From Saccharomycopsis fibuligera x Saccharomycopsis cf. fibuligera (Eukaryota > Ascomycota > Saccharomycetes > Ascoideales > Saccharomycopsidaceae), in assembly GCA_001936135.1 (NCBI GenBank), contig CP012820.1, forward strand, positions 1,054,001 through 1,118,000: a DNA stretch of 64,000 nt, in the 5' to 3' direction. The translations under genes were made by a program, and so were the position numbers. This document shows, in pieces, positions 1 through 9,077 of this stretch. How positions within the stretch are numbered: position 1 is the first letter of the stretch; every line of letters starts with the position of its first letter. Under the pieces are notes generated by a model. It was not told the DNA's origin, did not search any database, and saw nothing but the letters and a program-made list of their open reading frames with translations.

Positions 1-300
1 GAACTTCTTGCGCAAAGTGGCAATTTCGCGGTGGGTTAGTTCCCCAAAGATAAGCTGTTTGAGGGCGTTGGCACAAACAAGGAAGAAAATAAGGGCAAAG
101 TTAGCAATACCAAGGTTGACAGAAAGTGAGTTGGTGCTGCTATAGTAGTATGAAACTGCTGACGAGGAAGGAGAAGCTGTCTGGAGCCAGGAGGCGGAAG
201 AGGAAAGCAAGAGCAGCTTCGGGTAGCGGGAGGCAGCGAGCTCTTTGAAGACAGAAGCACCGAGGCAGGCGCCCGCAAGGCCCATGAGTTTTTTGCGCAT
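1..300 (-). CDS. HRD1: HRD1 ER ubiquitin ligase, N-terminal part (runs off the window)
   Basis: Only the first 100 codons lie in the window; the gene continues past base 1. Hrd1 is the multi-spanning ER-membrane RING E3 ligase that ubiquitinates misfolded proteins for retrotranslocation and proteasomal decay. The visible part has a short basic N-terminus, a hydrophobic stretch near residues 60-80 and the segment KQLIFGEL, which matches the Leu-Leu-Phe-Gly-Glu-Leu hallmark after the second membrane span of fungal Hrd1. The ATG at 300 is the first after an in-frame stop at 322-324. The RING domain is outside the window, so the call rests on the N-terminal membrane region alone. It is divergent with the globin gene. 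Confidence 0.72.
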   Translation of the reverse strand, partial: MRKKLMGLAGACLGASVFKELAASRYPKLLLLSSSASWLQTASPSSSAVSYYYSSTNSLSVNLGIANFALIFFLVCANALKQLIFGELTHREIATLRKKF

Positions 301-759
301 GAGTTGGTGGTCTGTGGGTGGTTAGGTATTGAGATTCGAGCTCTAGGTCTTTGCCATGGCGCTCGTACTCTTTTGCAATTCTCTTCTCTTCTCTTCTCTT
401 CCTTTTGTTAATTTTGATTTTAATTTTGATTTTGATTTTGGTGCTTTTTTTGGTTCCGTGGAAATGGAAACTGCATATGAATCACATGACTGGGCATGTG
501 ATTCATCATGTGACAATATGGGGGTGTATGGGGCGTGCTACACAGTGCTATTGTCTCTGACTTTAGCGTGTTTGAGCCTCCGCACTATCGCTAACATCGC
601 GCACTTGGGTACACTTTATGGGCTACGCAATGCTAGCGCTACTCAGCTCAAATACATACGTACGTACATATATACAAATATATATATATATCCAGGGGCT
701 ATCCATTGCAATGCTTTTGCAGGTTATATGCTTTCTTTTTCAGTATCACTGCCACCACA
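301..759. other. Divergent promoter region, HRD1 / globin protein
   Basis: No gene is supported here; long open frames through this stretch lack an ATG context and overlap the globin gene out of frame. It holds T-rich tracts near 380-440, the inverted repeat at 479-504, and a TA-rich run near 665-690 about 70-95 bases before the globin ATG. Confidence 0.6.
479..504. promoter_or_regulatory. Perfect inverted repeat with CACATG/CATGTG arms
   Basis: Two 10-base arms (GAATCACATG and CATGTGATTC) are separated by six bases. A third CATGTGA follows at 508-514. The placement between divergent genes and the dyad shape suggest a dimeric transcription factor site. CACATG is an E-box variant, but no specific factor can be assigned. 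Confidence 0.45.
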
Positions 760-3700
760 ATGTCGTTTGCCCTTAGCTACAAGGCCCATGCCCCTAGCCC
801 TACCTTGTTCGCTTCCTCCAACAGAACCGCTTACGCAAGCCGTGTCCCGCTGGACCGCTTCTTGCCAGTACCACCGCCGCTACCGAAACACACGCAAAAT
901 GTATTGGCCAAGCCAAACAAAAAGCAGGCGCACTCGTCAAAAAGCAGCAGCAACAGAACGTCTAGATGTCCCACAGCTAGAAGTGCAAGAAGCGCAAGAA
1001 GTGTTCACAGAAAATCGGCTTCTCCTTCGCTCTACGATGCTTTGTCCTTGATCGACACTTACATGTGCGATGCTTCTGTCGCTGATTTTTCTATCGCTGA
1101 AGAAGAATTTCCAGCCGCAAATAACGAGTCTCTCAACCCATTTGCTCCTTTGCCAAATATAAATCTCGAGGAGTACAGAGCAGCAGCAGCTTTTGCAGAG
1201 AAGTGCGATGCTTTGGAAGACAACACCCTCGACAACAGCAACGACTACCAATCTATTTGCAACTCCATCAAGCAGTCCATCGGCGCTTCTCACAGTCAGC
1301 AGGCTGACCTCAGAAAATCGGTCATTTCTAAAGTGTTTTCCGAAGACGAGTTAATTCAATTGAGCAATATCTTTACCGAGATCTTGGAATCCACGGATGA
1401 GCTGAATGTCTCCTTCGATGAAAATGACAACACTCTTGTCGAAGATGATGACAATAAAAATAACAAGACCCGCGTTCTCGGTACACGCAGCAGCAGTAGC
1501 AGCAGTAGCAGAAGCTGGGATCCTGAATGCCCTACCACCGTCAATGGTACTCCAGAGATTGTCTGCAACAGCAACAGCAACAATCTGACTCCAAATCCTT
1601 TTAAACAAGGCACACATAAACTTGGCCCCTCATTTTGCCCAGACGGCGAAAAGACTCCTGTCAACAGCGACAACGATGAAGATGACGACAATGATGATGA
1701 CGCATTCAATATTCCTATTGGTATTGATAGCTCTCCAGTGCCTTCCAATGCTTCCAAGCCATTGCTAAGATTAAACAAGCTTGCATCACCTGGGTTCAAT
1801 GATCCAAAAAGTTTCACAAGTAAGTCAGCTCAATCAAATGAGAAACTCGAGGACGATGAGTTCGATTTCAGTAAACTCGTAGATCGTCATTTCTCCACTC
1901 AGAACTTGGTCAATAGTCCTCGAAATGTCGAGGAAACAGCCTCTACTCGTTCCTTGTCTTGTTCTCAATCCGTCTCTTCTTCCCACTATTCATCCATTCC
2001 AACCACTACCACTGCTAATTCCGCCTCTTCCAAAATTTTGAGCAAGGTGAGAAAAATCAGGTCCACTATTGAGTTCTCCCATCGCGAAATTGAGTTAGTT
2101 TCAGAATCATGGAACTCCATAACTGCCGTTAATAAACAAGCAAATTTCACTACCTTGAATAGTACCAGCGAAAAGAGTCTTTTCGAAGAAACCTCTTCCT
2201 CTTCTGCTGATTCTTTTGCTTCGTCTTCCTGCGTTAAAAAACAGGAAGATATAATGTGTGCATATTCATTCACTAAACAGTTCTACAATAATTTGTTCAG
2301 ACAAATGTCCTTCATTAAGGAGTTTTTCCCTAAATCTAGCACCAAAAAGCAAATCGTTACTTTTGGCAACATTCTTATTGAGTCGTGCGCTCACTTGCAT
2401 GACTTGAGTCATATTAAAAAATTCTTGTTCAAGAAAAACTACATGAATAGCGCCAGCAAAAATGACCATAATAGCGAATTCTGCTCAAAGACGATATTTG
2501 GATATAGCCCCATAAACGTTAAAGAAAATGAGATCTATTTCAGTATTTTTGCCAAGATCTTCCTCAGAACTTTGAATGAAAATTATCCATTTGAGTTCAG
2601 TGGTGAGTTGGAAGATGCTTGGAGCAAATTGTATTTGTTTTTGTTCAGTTGTATTGTTGGCGGCTTAAAACTGTCTGAATCAAAATCAGTAACCAAGCCG
2701 CAACAAAATAAGCAGACTAAGCACCACAAGCATCAGCAGCACCACAAGAAGAAACAAAGAGTAGATTCTTGCATTACTATAAGTATCGATGATGATAGAA
2801 CGAAGAACGCACAAAACTCATCTTCTGCATCCACCTCACCTGCAGAAGCAAAAGCAGATGCTAATGTCAATGACAATGGCGACATGGAAACATTGAGTGA
2901 GACAACAATTGTTGAGGGTAGTAAACTTTCAGATTCAGACCACGGAAAAAATGTTGATGAGACTCCACTTTCTGTTGCTGCTTATCGTACTTCCCCAGCC
3001 GACATTGCTTCTGTCAAAGTCACTACCGGTTCCAATAACGGCTTTAGCTACATTGACGGCAGTGCCCACAATAGCTCAGACTTGAGTAAAAGAATCTTTG
3101 GAAGAAAATTGAACCCTGATAATAGCAGCAATAACAATAAAGGGGAAAGCTTGTTTCAAAAACTTCAAAACAAGATGGCCAATAGTAGCATTAGCAACAG
3201 CAACAAGAGCCCAGTTTTTCAACAAGTCAACCCTAATGACTATGTCACAAATGGCAAAAAGATTGAAAAACGTATCAATCATAATAATCTCAACAATAGT
3301 AACTATTATACACATAGCCATTATAATACTAACGACCGCGAAATGGCAAACTCCTTTTCTTACTCTTCATCATCTCCGTCTCCTTCTTCCTCTTCTTCTG
3401 CTTCTCCATTCACATTCACCTCACACAAGTCCAAAATGGTAAAAAAATTGTCAAGTGAAGACATTAAACTCTTGAACAAATTAAGGCTAGTGAAAAGAAC
3501 GTTAATGAATTCCAAAATATTTAATAAACAAGGCAGACCAAGCAAGTCATCTCACTTTTTCTCCACATCACCTGTGTCTTCAACGCCACGTTCTTATGCC
3601 GTTTATCCCACCTCTTCCACACCAGTATCGTCATCATCATGCACCCCAATCTCAACGCCAGAAATTGTAGCTACAGCAAATTTTCCTTTTATTCAGAACC

Positions 3701-3918
3701 TTGATAGCAATGCCAATAACAGCAATAATGTCGATGAAAATCTTCCTGCATCGACGACAACAGAAGCAGCTGCAGCAATGATAAATTTCCAAAACGGCAC
3801 GGCAAATGGTTGTAATGCAAATGCAAGTGGGAATACTGCTGGGAAACTTTTCTATGCCTTCCATGAGAATGAAGCATTTAGATACAGTGCTGCCACTACT
3901 ATTATCGATGCAAGATGA
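760..3918 (+). CDS. Globin-domain protein with long disordered flanks (YNL234W-like)
   Basis: 1052 residues. A globin fold is recognisable at about residues 437-637: an A-helix like IELVSESW, a B/C region FYNNLFRQM followed by FFP, and a G/H-like segment ending LEDAWSKLYLFLF. Both flanks are low-complexity Ser/Asn/Asp-rich sequence with a His/Lys-rich patch just after the globin. This architecture resembles S. cerevisiae YNL234W, a haem-binding globin-like protein of unclear role, but is much longer. The expected proximal His in the F-helix is not obvious because of an insertion there, so haem binding is uncertain. The ATG at 760 is used; the frame opens further upstream only with a TTG. CTG codons fall in Ser-rich parts, as expected if read as Ser. 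Confidence 0.75.
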   Translation: MSFALSYKAHAPSPTLFASSNRTAYASRVPLDRFLPVPPPLPKHTQNVLAKPNKKQAHSSKSSSNRTSRCPTARSARSARSVHRKSASPSLYDALSLIDTYMCDASVADFSIAEEEFPAANNESLNPFAPLPNINLEEYRAAAAFAEKCDALEDNTLDNSNDYQSICNSIKQSIGASHSQQADLRKSVISKVFSEDELIQLSNIFTEILESTDELNVSFDENDNTLVEDDDNKNNKTRVLGTRSSSSSSSRSWDPECPTTVNGTPEIVCNSNSNNLTPNPFKQGTHKLGPSFCPDGEKTPVNSDNDEDDDNDDDAFNIPIGIDSSPVPSNASKPLLRLNKLASPGFNDPKSFTSKSAQSNEKLEDDEFDFSKLVDRHFSTQNLVNSPRNVEETASTRSLSCSQSVSSSHYSSIPTTTTANSASSKILSKVRKIRSTIEFSHREIELVSESWNSITAVNKQANFTTLNSTSEKSLFEETSSSSADSFASSSCVKKQEDIMCAYSFTKQFYNNLFRQMSFIKEFFPKSSTKKQIVTFGNILIESCAHLHDLSHIKKFLFKKNYMNSASKNDHNSEFCSKTIFGYSPINVKENEIYFSIFAKIFLRTLNENYPFEFSGELEDAWSKLYLFLFSCIVGGLKLSESKSVTKPQQNKQTKHHKHQQHHKKKQRVDSCITISIDDDRTKNAQNSSSASTSPAEAKADANVNDNGDMETLSETTIVEGSKLSDSDHGKNVDETPLSVAAYRTSPADIASVKVTTGSNNGFSYIDGSAHNSSDLSKRIFGRKLNPDNSSNNNKGESLFQKLQNKMANSSISNSNKSPVFQQVNPNDYVTNGKKIEKRINHNNLNNSNYYTHSHYNTNDREMANSFSYSSSSPSPSSSSSASPFTFTSHKSKMVKKLSSEDIKLLNKLRLVKRTLMNSKIFNKQGRPSKSSHFFSTSPVSSTPRSYAVYPTSSTPVSSSSCTPISTPEIVATANFPFIQNLDSNANNSNNVDENLPASTTTEAAAAMINFQNGTANGCNANASGNTAGKLFYAFHENEAFRYSAATTIIDAR

Positions 3919-4496
3919 TTGATTATCACTTGATGCTGCAATGCAGAGTTTGGCGAACGCATATTTTTTTAGTACTGTTGCTATCATTGTTCTTAAAAGA
4001 AAAACAAAAAAGTTTTTTTTGTTAGTTTTTATTTCTTCGACAAACAATTTTATCTCTATTTCACCAACATGATCTATAATTACGACTGTCGCTTTTATTT
4101 TTTTGCTCTTGTTTTTTTCAATTCATACTATGTGTTAGCCCTATATGATACCCAAGAATAATCATGCTTTACGTTTTACGCTCCATATAACCTATTGTCA
4201 TCCCAAGTTTTTGTAGAAGTACTTACCACGACAATGATTTTTGTTCCGGCAGTACCTGGTGTATATACAAGTTATTGTCATATTAGAGTACGATTACTTG
4301 GCGCACGCACATTCTCCTCATCCTGCAAAAAGTAAAAATTTTTTTTTTTCCGTTAAAGTTGCAGAAATTTTTCAGTGCAACTGCGCAACACAACATCATC
4401 GACTATTTTTGTTGGATATCCCCATCACCCCCAGCACCCACATACAGCAAAATCAAATCAGTCGCTTTCCGGTACAAGGAAACAGAAAGGTTTACA
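3919..4496. other. Intergenic, globin protein to NCL1
   Basis: AT-rich spacer with several T runs. It serves as the 3' region of the globin gene and the promoter of NCL1. I see no ORF with a plausible start and no RNA gene. Confidence 0.5.
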
Positions 4497-6884
4497 ATGG
4501 GTAAAAGAAATAATAGAAGAGGAGGAAATAAGAAGTTTGGCAAAAGACCAGACAATCGTACCTCATGGGTAGAGATCCCAAAGGAGAATGCTAAATGGGA
4601 AAGTTACTATAAGGCACAAAACTTGATTCCTGATGAAGAGTGGGACACTTTCATGAAAACGTGTCAAAAGCAATTACCTTTGACTTTCCGTATCACTGGT
4701 TCTAGAAAACATGCCAAAGAAATTTTGCAAGTTTTCAAGGATAAACATTTGCCTGCTTTGTTGAAGGTGGATATTAATGAGATCAAGAGACAACAGCAAG
4801 AAAAGGCTGCTATAGCTGCCGAGAAGGTTAAGGCTGAACAAGAAGCTCTTAAGGCAGCTGAAAATGGCGATGCTGTTGCTGAAACTTCTGATGAAGCTTC
4901 CGCCAAGGCCGAAGCCAAAGCAGAAAAAGAAGCACACGCTGCCGAAGCCGCTAGAGCGGCTAGAGTCGTTGCTGAAAAAGATGAAGAAATTGAAGAACCA
5001 ACTAGTTTACCATGGTATCCAAACGAGCTTGCTTGGCAAGTCAATGTGCCAAAAACAATTATGAAAAAGCACCCGGCTTATCAAACCACTCAACGTTTCC
5101 TTGTTGTTGAGACAGAAGTTGGTAACATTTCTCGTCAAGAAGCAGTCTCCATGATTCCTCCATTAGTGCTTGATGTTAAACCAGAACATTATGTGCTTGA
5201 TATGTGTGCTGCTCCTGGGTCCAAGACTGCACAGCTTGTTGAAGCATTGCATGACATTGATAACCCTGAAAATGTTGAAAACGTCATTCCTAAAGGGTTT
5301 GTGATGGCCAACGATTCCGACTATAAGCGTTCATACATGTTGGTACACCAAGTGAAGAGATTGAATTCTCCAAATTTCATTGTTATTAATCATGATGGGC
5401 AAATGTTGCCTAAGTTCAAGCTCAACAACAGTAACCAATTTGTGAAGTTTGACCGTATTTTATGTGATGTGCCATGTACCGGTGACGGTACCATGAGAAA
5501 AAATGTTACGGTTTGGAAAGAATGGTCCATTGGTAACGCTTTGGGAATGCACTCATTGCAATTGAACATTTTGAATAGGGGTTTGCAGTTGTTGAAGCCA
5601 GGTGGTAGATTGGTTTATTCCACCTGTTCTTTAAGTCCTATTGAAAATGAAGCTGTAGTAGCCGCTGCATTGAGAAAATGGGGTTCTGAAGTGAGAACAG
5701 TCAACTGTGACGATAGATTGCCAGGGTTGATTAGAAGAGAAGGTGTCTCTAACTGGAAAGTTTTCAACAAAGAAGGCACTGAACTTGCCAATGCTGAAGA
5801 GTTGGAAGCCAAGAGATCCGAAGAAGTGAATAAAAAAATTCAAACAAGTGTTTTCCCTCCTACTGAAGAAGAAGCAAAGAGTTTCCAGTTAGAAAACTGT
5901 ATTAGAATATATCCACATTTGCAAAATACTGGTGGGTTTTTCATTACTGTGTTGGAGAAAGTTGACGCCAGTGCCCCTGTCATTAATGACAAGAAGAGAT
6001 CTGCTGAGGAAGAAGAAGCAGAAGCTGCCAAAAAGACTAAGACTGACACTGCAGCTCCATCTGATGAAGTCTCAACAGCACAACCAGAACGACAAGAACA
6101 TAATAATAATAAAAATGGTAATTTCAAGTTAGTGCCTTTGAAAAGAGAAAAATTACCAAGAGATGCCAATGAAGAACCATTTGTGTTTTTGGAATCCAAC
6201 AATGAAAAGCTTCAAAAGTGCTGGGATTTCTACGAAATCAACGATAGTTTCCCAAAAGATAGCACTTTAGTGAGAAACGCTTCTGGTGAACCGCTCAGAT
6301 CTATTTATTTTGTTGCCCCAGTAATCAAGCAAATCATTACCCATAATGAACTCAAGTTGAAATTTGTGCATTCTGGGCTCAAATTGTTTGTGTCGCAAAA
6401 AAAAGACAAAGAAGAGGATATTGCTTGGAGACTTCAAAGTGAATCTTTGGCTATCTTGAAAGGGTTCTTGAGCAACAAGAGACAAATTACCATCAAAGAG
6501 ATTGATGTATTGAAAGTTTTGCTAGAAGAATCTTTTCCAAAGATGGACAAATTGAAAGAATTGAGTCAAAGCTTCTACGACCAAATTGAACAGATTAAAG
6601 ATGAGGGGTGCTGCTTCTTGTCAATTGACAGAAACGATGACAATAAAGAAGAGTTGTTCTTACCTATTTGGAGGGGTAAAAATAACGTAAATTTGATGGT
6701 TAACAAACATGACACTTTTGAGTTGTTGTACAGAATTTTTGGTATCGAGACTACTAGAACAAGTGCTTACAAGCAGGATGTAAACAAGGATGAAGTGAAA
6801 AATGAAGAGATTGAAAAAGAAGTCTCAGTACCAGCAAAAGAAGCAGCAGCAGCAGTCCCAGAAGCTTCAGAAGCAACTAAATGA
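4497..6884 (+). CDS. NCL1: NCL1 (TRM4) tRNA cytosine-5 methyltransferase
   Basis: 795 residues. Multisite-specific SAM-dependent tRNA m5C methyltransferase of the NSUN2/Trm4 family, a nuclear enzyme. Visible motifs: SAM-binding LDMCAAPGSKTAQL, the motif IV Cys in DVPCTGDGTMRKN, and the motif VI Cys in YSTCSLSPIENEAVV; the two Cys are the catalytic pair of the family. Residues about 100-165 form an Ala/Glu/Lys-rich insertion, probably a charged helix. The C-terminal third holds the conserved accessory region of Trm4. The ATG at 4497 (MGKRNNRRGG) matches the usual basic N-terminus; upstream in-frame codons are unlikely to be used. Leu codons are almost all TTG, typical of a well-expressed gene here. 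Confidence 0.95.
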   Translation: MGKRNNRRGGNKKFGKRPDNRTSWVEIPKENAKWESYYKAQNLIPDEEWDTFMKTCQKQLPLTFRITGSRKHAKEILQVFKDKHLPALLKVDINEIKRQQQEKAAIAAEKVKAEQEALKAAENGDAVAETSDEASAKAEAKAEKEAHAAEAARAARVVAEKDEEIEEPTSLPWYPNELAWQVNVPKTIMKKHPAYQTTQRFLVVETEVGNISRQEAVSMIPPLVLDVKPEHYVLDMCAAPGSKTAQLVEALHDIDNPENVENVIPKGFVMANDSDYKRSYMLVHQVKRLNSPNFIVINHDGQMLPKFKLNNSNQFVKFDRILCDVPCTGDGTMRKNVTVWKEWSIGNALGMHSLQLNILNRGLQLLKPGGRLVYSTCSLSPIENEAVVAAALRKWGSEVRTVNCDDRLPGLIRREGVSNWKVFNKEGTELANAEELEAKRSEEVNKKIQTSVFPPTEEEAKSFQLENCIRIYPHLQNTGGFFITVLEKVDASAPVINDKKRSAEEEEAEAAKKTKTDTAAPSDEVSTAQPERQEHNNNKNGNFKLVPLKREKLPRDANEEPFVFLESNNEKLQKCWDFYEINDSFPKDSTLVRNASGEPLRSIYFVAPVIKQIITHNELKLKFVHSGLKLFVSQKKDKEEDIAWRLQSESLAILKGFLSNKRQITIKEIDVLKVLLEESFPKMDKLKELSQSFYDQIEQIKDEGCCFLSIDRNDDNKEELFLPIWRGKNNVNLMVNKHDTFELLYRIFGIETTRTSAYKQDVNKDEVKNEEIEKEVSVPAKEAAAAVPEASEATK

Positions 6885-7344
6885 TTTTTTTCTCAGTAAA
6901 GGACTTGATTTTGTATCTTTATTTTTTATTTTTGGTTTCCGATGTGAAATTTTACATGCATGCATATTTTTACTTTGCATTATTTCTGTTATCTACCTTC
7001 TGATTAACTGATAGATTGCATAGGCAGTTTGCACTATTTTTTTTACTTAATAACCGTTATTTCTTCGATTGTATGTTTTTGACTGTTTATAATATTTTGT
7101 TTTTGTAAAATTGAATGTATATTTGTTCGAAAGCAATGCATGTATGTTGTATTTTTAATCATGTGGAGCTACGCATAATCCATTATCACGGGTCTACGTT
7201 ATTTTATTATTTTTTTCTCTTTGAAGCACCTAGAAACAGTTCTTCGAATGCTGGTGCCGCTCAACATGAGAGTTAAGAAGCATTAAATCTATGCTACCTT
7301 ATAAATAAACAAATAACTGGATAGCAAACTATACATGATCACAA
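6885..7344. other. Intergenic, NCL1 to zinc-knuckle gene
   Basis: AT-rich spacer with T runs. No gene or RNA is supported. Confidence 0.5.
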
Positions 7345-7863
7345 ATGGCTGATCTCACTGAAATATCACGGCAAGTAAATTCTCTTGCGGAAAGGATCAG
7401 CTCAAAGAATAAAGAGCTTGAAAATTTAAAGAATGAGTACGCTAGCAAAATTGCCTATCTCGAACAAGTCGAGTCACTTTACTTAAAGAGCATCGATCAA
7501 AATACCACTAATGATCAAATTGACATCAACTTGAAAGTAGATTGCAAGAATTGTGGCGCTACTGTTTGGGATGCCAACGAGGTTGACAGAAGCAAGAATG
7601 ACTGTTTTATATTGTTCCCCAAGGCAAAAATTAACGATTTACTGTTGCTTAGCGCTGCAAACAAAAAGACGGCATCAAGTGTGGCAAATTCTGGAGGTAA
7701 GGGGGATGGTAAAACAATAACAGCAACACTTAATGCTGTCAATTCGACATCGAAGGGACATCAAAACAAGAAGCATAAAAAAAAAGTATGCTCATATTGC
7801 AATAAAGAGGGTCATTCGAGGGCAAAGTGTTTTAAGAGGTTAACTACTGAAAAGCAACACTAA
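7345..7863 (+). CDS. Small coiled-coil / zinc-knuckle protein, not identified
   Basis: 172 residues, standalone gene with its own ATG and flanking spacers. Residues about 5-50 form a likely coiled coil (repeated Leu/Ile with Glu/Lys). A CxxC pair (C67, C70) followed by a Cys near 87 may form a small zinc site. A classic CCHC zinc knuckle, C-x2-C-x4-H-x4-C, lies at residues 149-162 after a basic Lys/His stretch (HQNKKHKKK). CCHC knuckles usually bind single-stranded nucleic acid, so an RNA- or DNA-binding role is plausible. I do not recognise an orthologue. No protease or polymerase sits nearby, so a retroelement origin is not indicated. Confidence 0.7.
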   Translation: MADLTEISRQVNSLAERISSKNKELENLKNEYASKIAYLEQVESLYLKSIDQNTTNDQIDINLKVDCKNCGATVWDANEVDRSKNDCFILFPKAKINDLLLLSAANKKTASSVANSGGKGDGKTITATLNAVNSTSKGHQNKKHKKKVCSYCNKEGHSRAKCFKRLTTEKQH

Positions 7864-8300
7864 TTCGCTTAATATTTACAGAAAATAGTGTTGTAAACTG
7901 AACATGCAAAGTTTTAACAGCATGCAAAAAAGATAGGTTTCGACGTGACATCAGTTCATTAGTTTTGGGACATAATTATACATGAGATACAAAAAGAGAG
8001 AAAAGAAAAAAGAAACAAACAGGATTGAAGATACTAGTTTGAGAAAGGAGATAGATGAACATGGCGTAATTCAAGCATTATATACTGCCTTGAACAATAG
8101 AAAGATAATATGGAAAAGGAACTATTATGATGCAATGCTTTAATATGATACCAGCACCAGTTTTAGTAATAAAATGGGTGAGCCACAGATCTCGAATTAT
8201 GGCCTCTTTACCAACGAAGATTGAAACAAAATAAATGTTTGAACTTGCAAAACTTTTCAACAGCAGTTATAATATTGGAGTGTTATTGGCTGTCATTAAC
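7864..8300. other. Convergent spacer, zinc-knuckle gene / LSM2
   Basis: AT-rich 3' regions of two convergent genes. Short frames here have no credible start or family resemblance. Confidence 0.5.
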
Positions 8301-8678
8301 CTATTTTGATACCATTGCTTCTTTTCTAGCGGCATCCTGCAACAATGTGGTATCAATGGCTCTAGCCGGGAGATGAACGTATCTGATAGTGGAGCCTCTA
8401 ATGAACAAGGTCTTGACAGCATTCAAATGAGGATATCTTACCGATTTATCGTTGGTAATGTTATCCAACTTTATGTTCAAATATTGGTCTACTGATTTCA
8501 AAGTACCGGTGATCTCAATGTCATTTTTCAACTCAACGGTTATCTAGCGAATGAGTTAGTTATAACATGTCATAGAATGAGATACATGGTGGTTAAAAAG
8601 ATTAAATAATATAGGGGTGCATGATCGGAGACTTACCTGCTGGTCTACTAAAGTTTTAAAGAAACTGAAGAAAAGCAT
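8301..8678 (-). CDS. LSM2: LSM2, U6 snRNA-associated Sm-like protein (two exons)
   Basis: Two exons on the minus strand: 8678-8637 and 8543-8301, giving 94 residues. Exon 1 encodes the diagnostic N-terminus MLFFSFFKTLVDQQ; exon 2 continues with VELKNDIEITGTL and the Sm2 motif IRGSTIRYV. Lsm2 is a subunit of the Lsm1-7 ring (cytoplasmic mRNA decay) and the Lsm2-8 ring (binds the U6 snRNA 3' end). The exon sum keeps the frame with the intron in phase 0. The gene is divergent with COX15. Confidence 0.96.
8544..8636 (-). other. LSM2 intron
   Basis: 93-base intron: donor GTAAGT, branch site TAACTAAC (ACTAAC core at 8555-8560), acceptor TAG. Removing it joins two parts of the Lsm2 family N-terminus exactly. 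Confidence 0.95.
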
Positions 8679-9077
8679 TATGATGGTATAGTACTGAATG
8701 GAAGAATGAGATGAAGGCTGCCTCTTGGGACTGTGTGCGGTGCTTCATGTGCTAACTGTCATTGCTTGGCTTCTGTCTTTGCTCCTTCTGTTGGCGATAC
8801 AGAAAAATTAAAATCAAAATCGCGATATCCGTTCTTCACACAGGGTAAGCGTGTGCATCACGTGAATATAATGAGCTGATAAATCAGTGAAATTTTTCTG
8901 GCGGGCTTCAAGCCACTGCCAACATGAATGAACCCAGCCGTCTCTGCTACAGCATTATTCTCTTAGGGTGCTAGCGACAGCAGTCAATATAACTAGAAGT
9001 TTCACTGCTTCGTTATTTCCAAACACATTCCAGTTGCTATTCTTGCTGTTAGTATCAGCGCTAGCATCAGCGTCCAA
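8679..9077. other. Divergent promoter region, LSM2 / COX15
   Basis: No ORF is supported. It carries a perfect CACGTG E-box within TCACGTGA at 8858-8865. Confidence 0.55.
8858..8865. promoter_or_regulatory. TCACGTGA E-box, likely Cbf1 site
   Basis: Perfect palindrome matching the CDEI-type consensus bound by Cbf1, whose gene is also in this window. It lies 213 bases before the COX15 ATG and 180 bases before the LSM2 ATG. Which gene it controls cannot be told from sequence. Confidence 0.5.

Noticed and set aside
356-1051. 231-codon open frame overlapping the globin gene start
   Set aside because: Out of frame with the clear globin gene; begins in a T-rich spacer; no family resemblance.
7345-7863. 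Zinc-knuckle gene as a retroelement gag relic
   Set aside because: Intact small frame, no protease, polymerase or terminal repeats nearby; the domain order fits a host gene.
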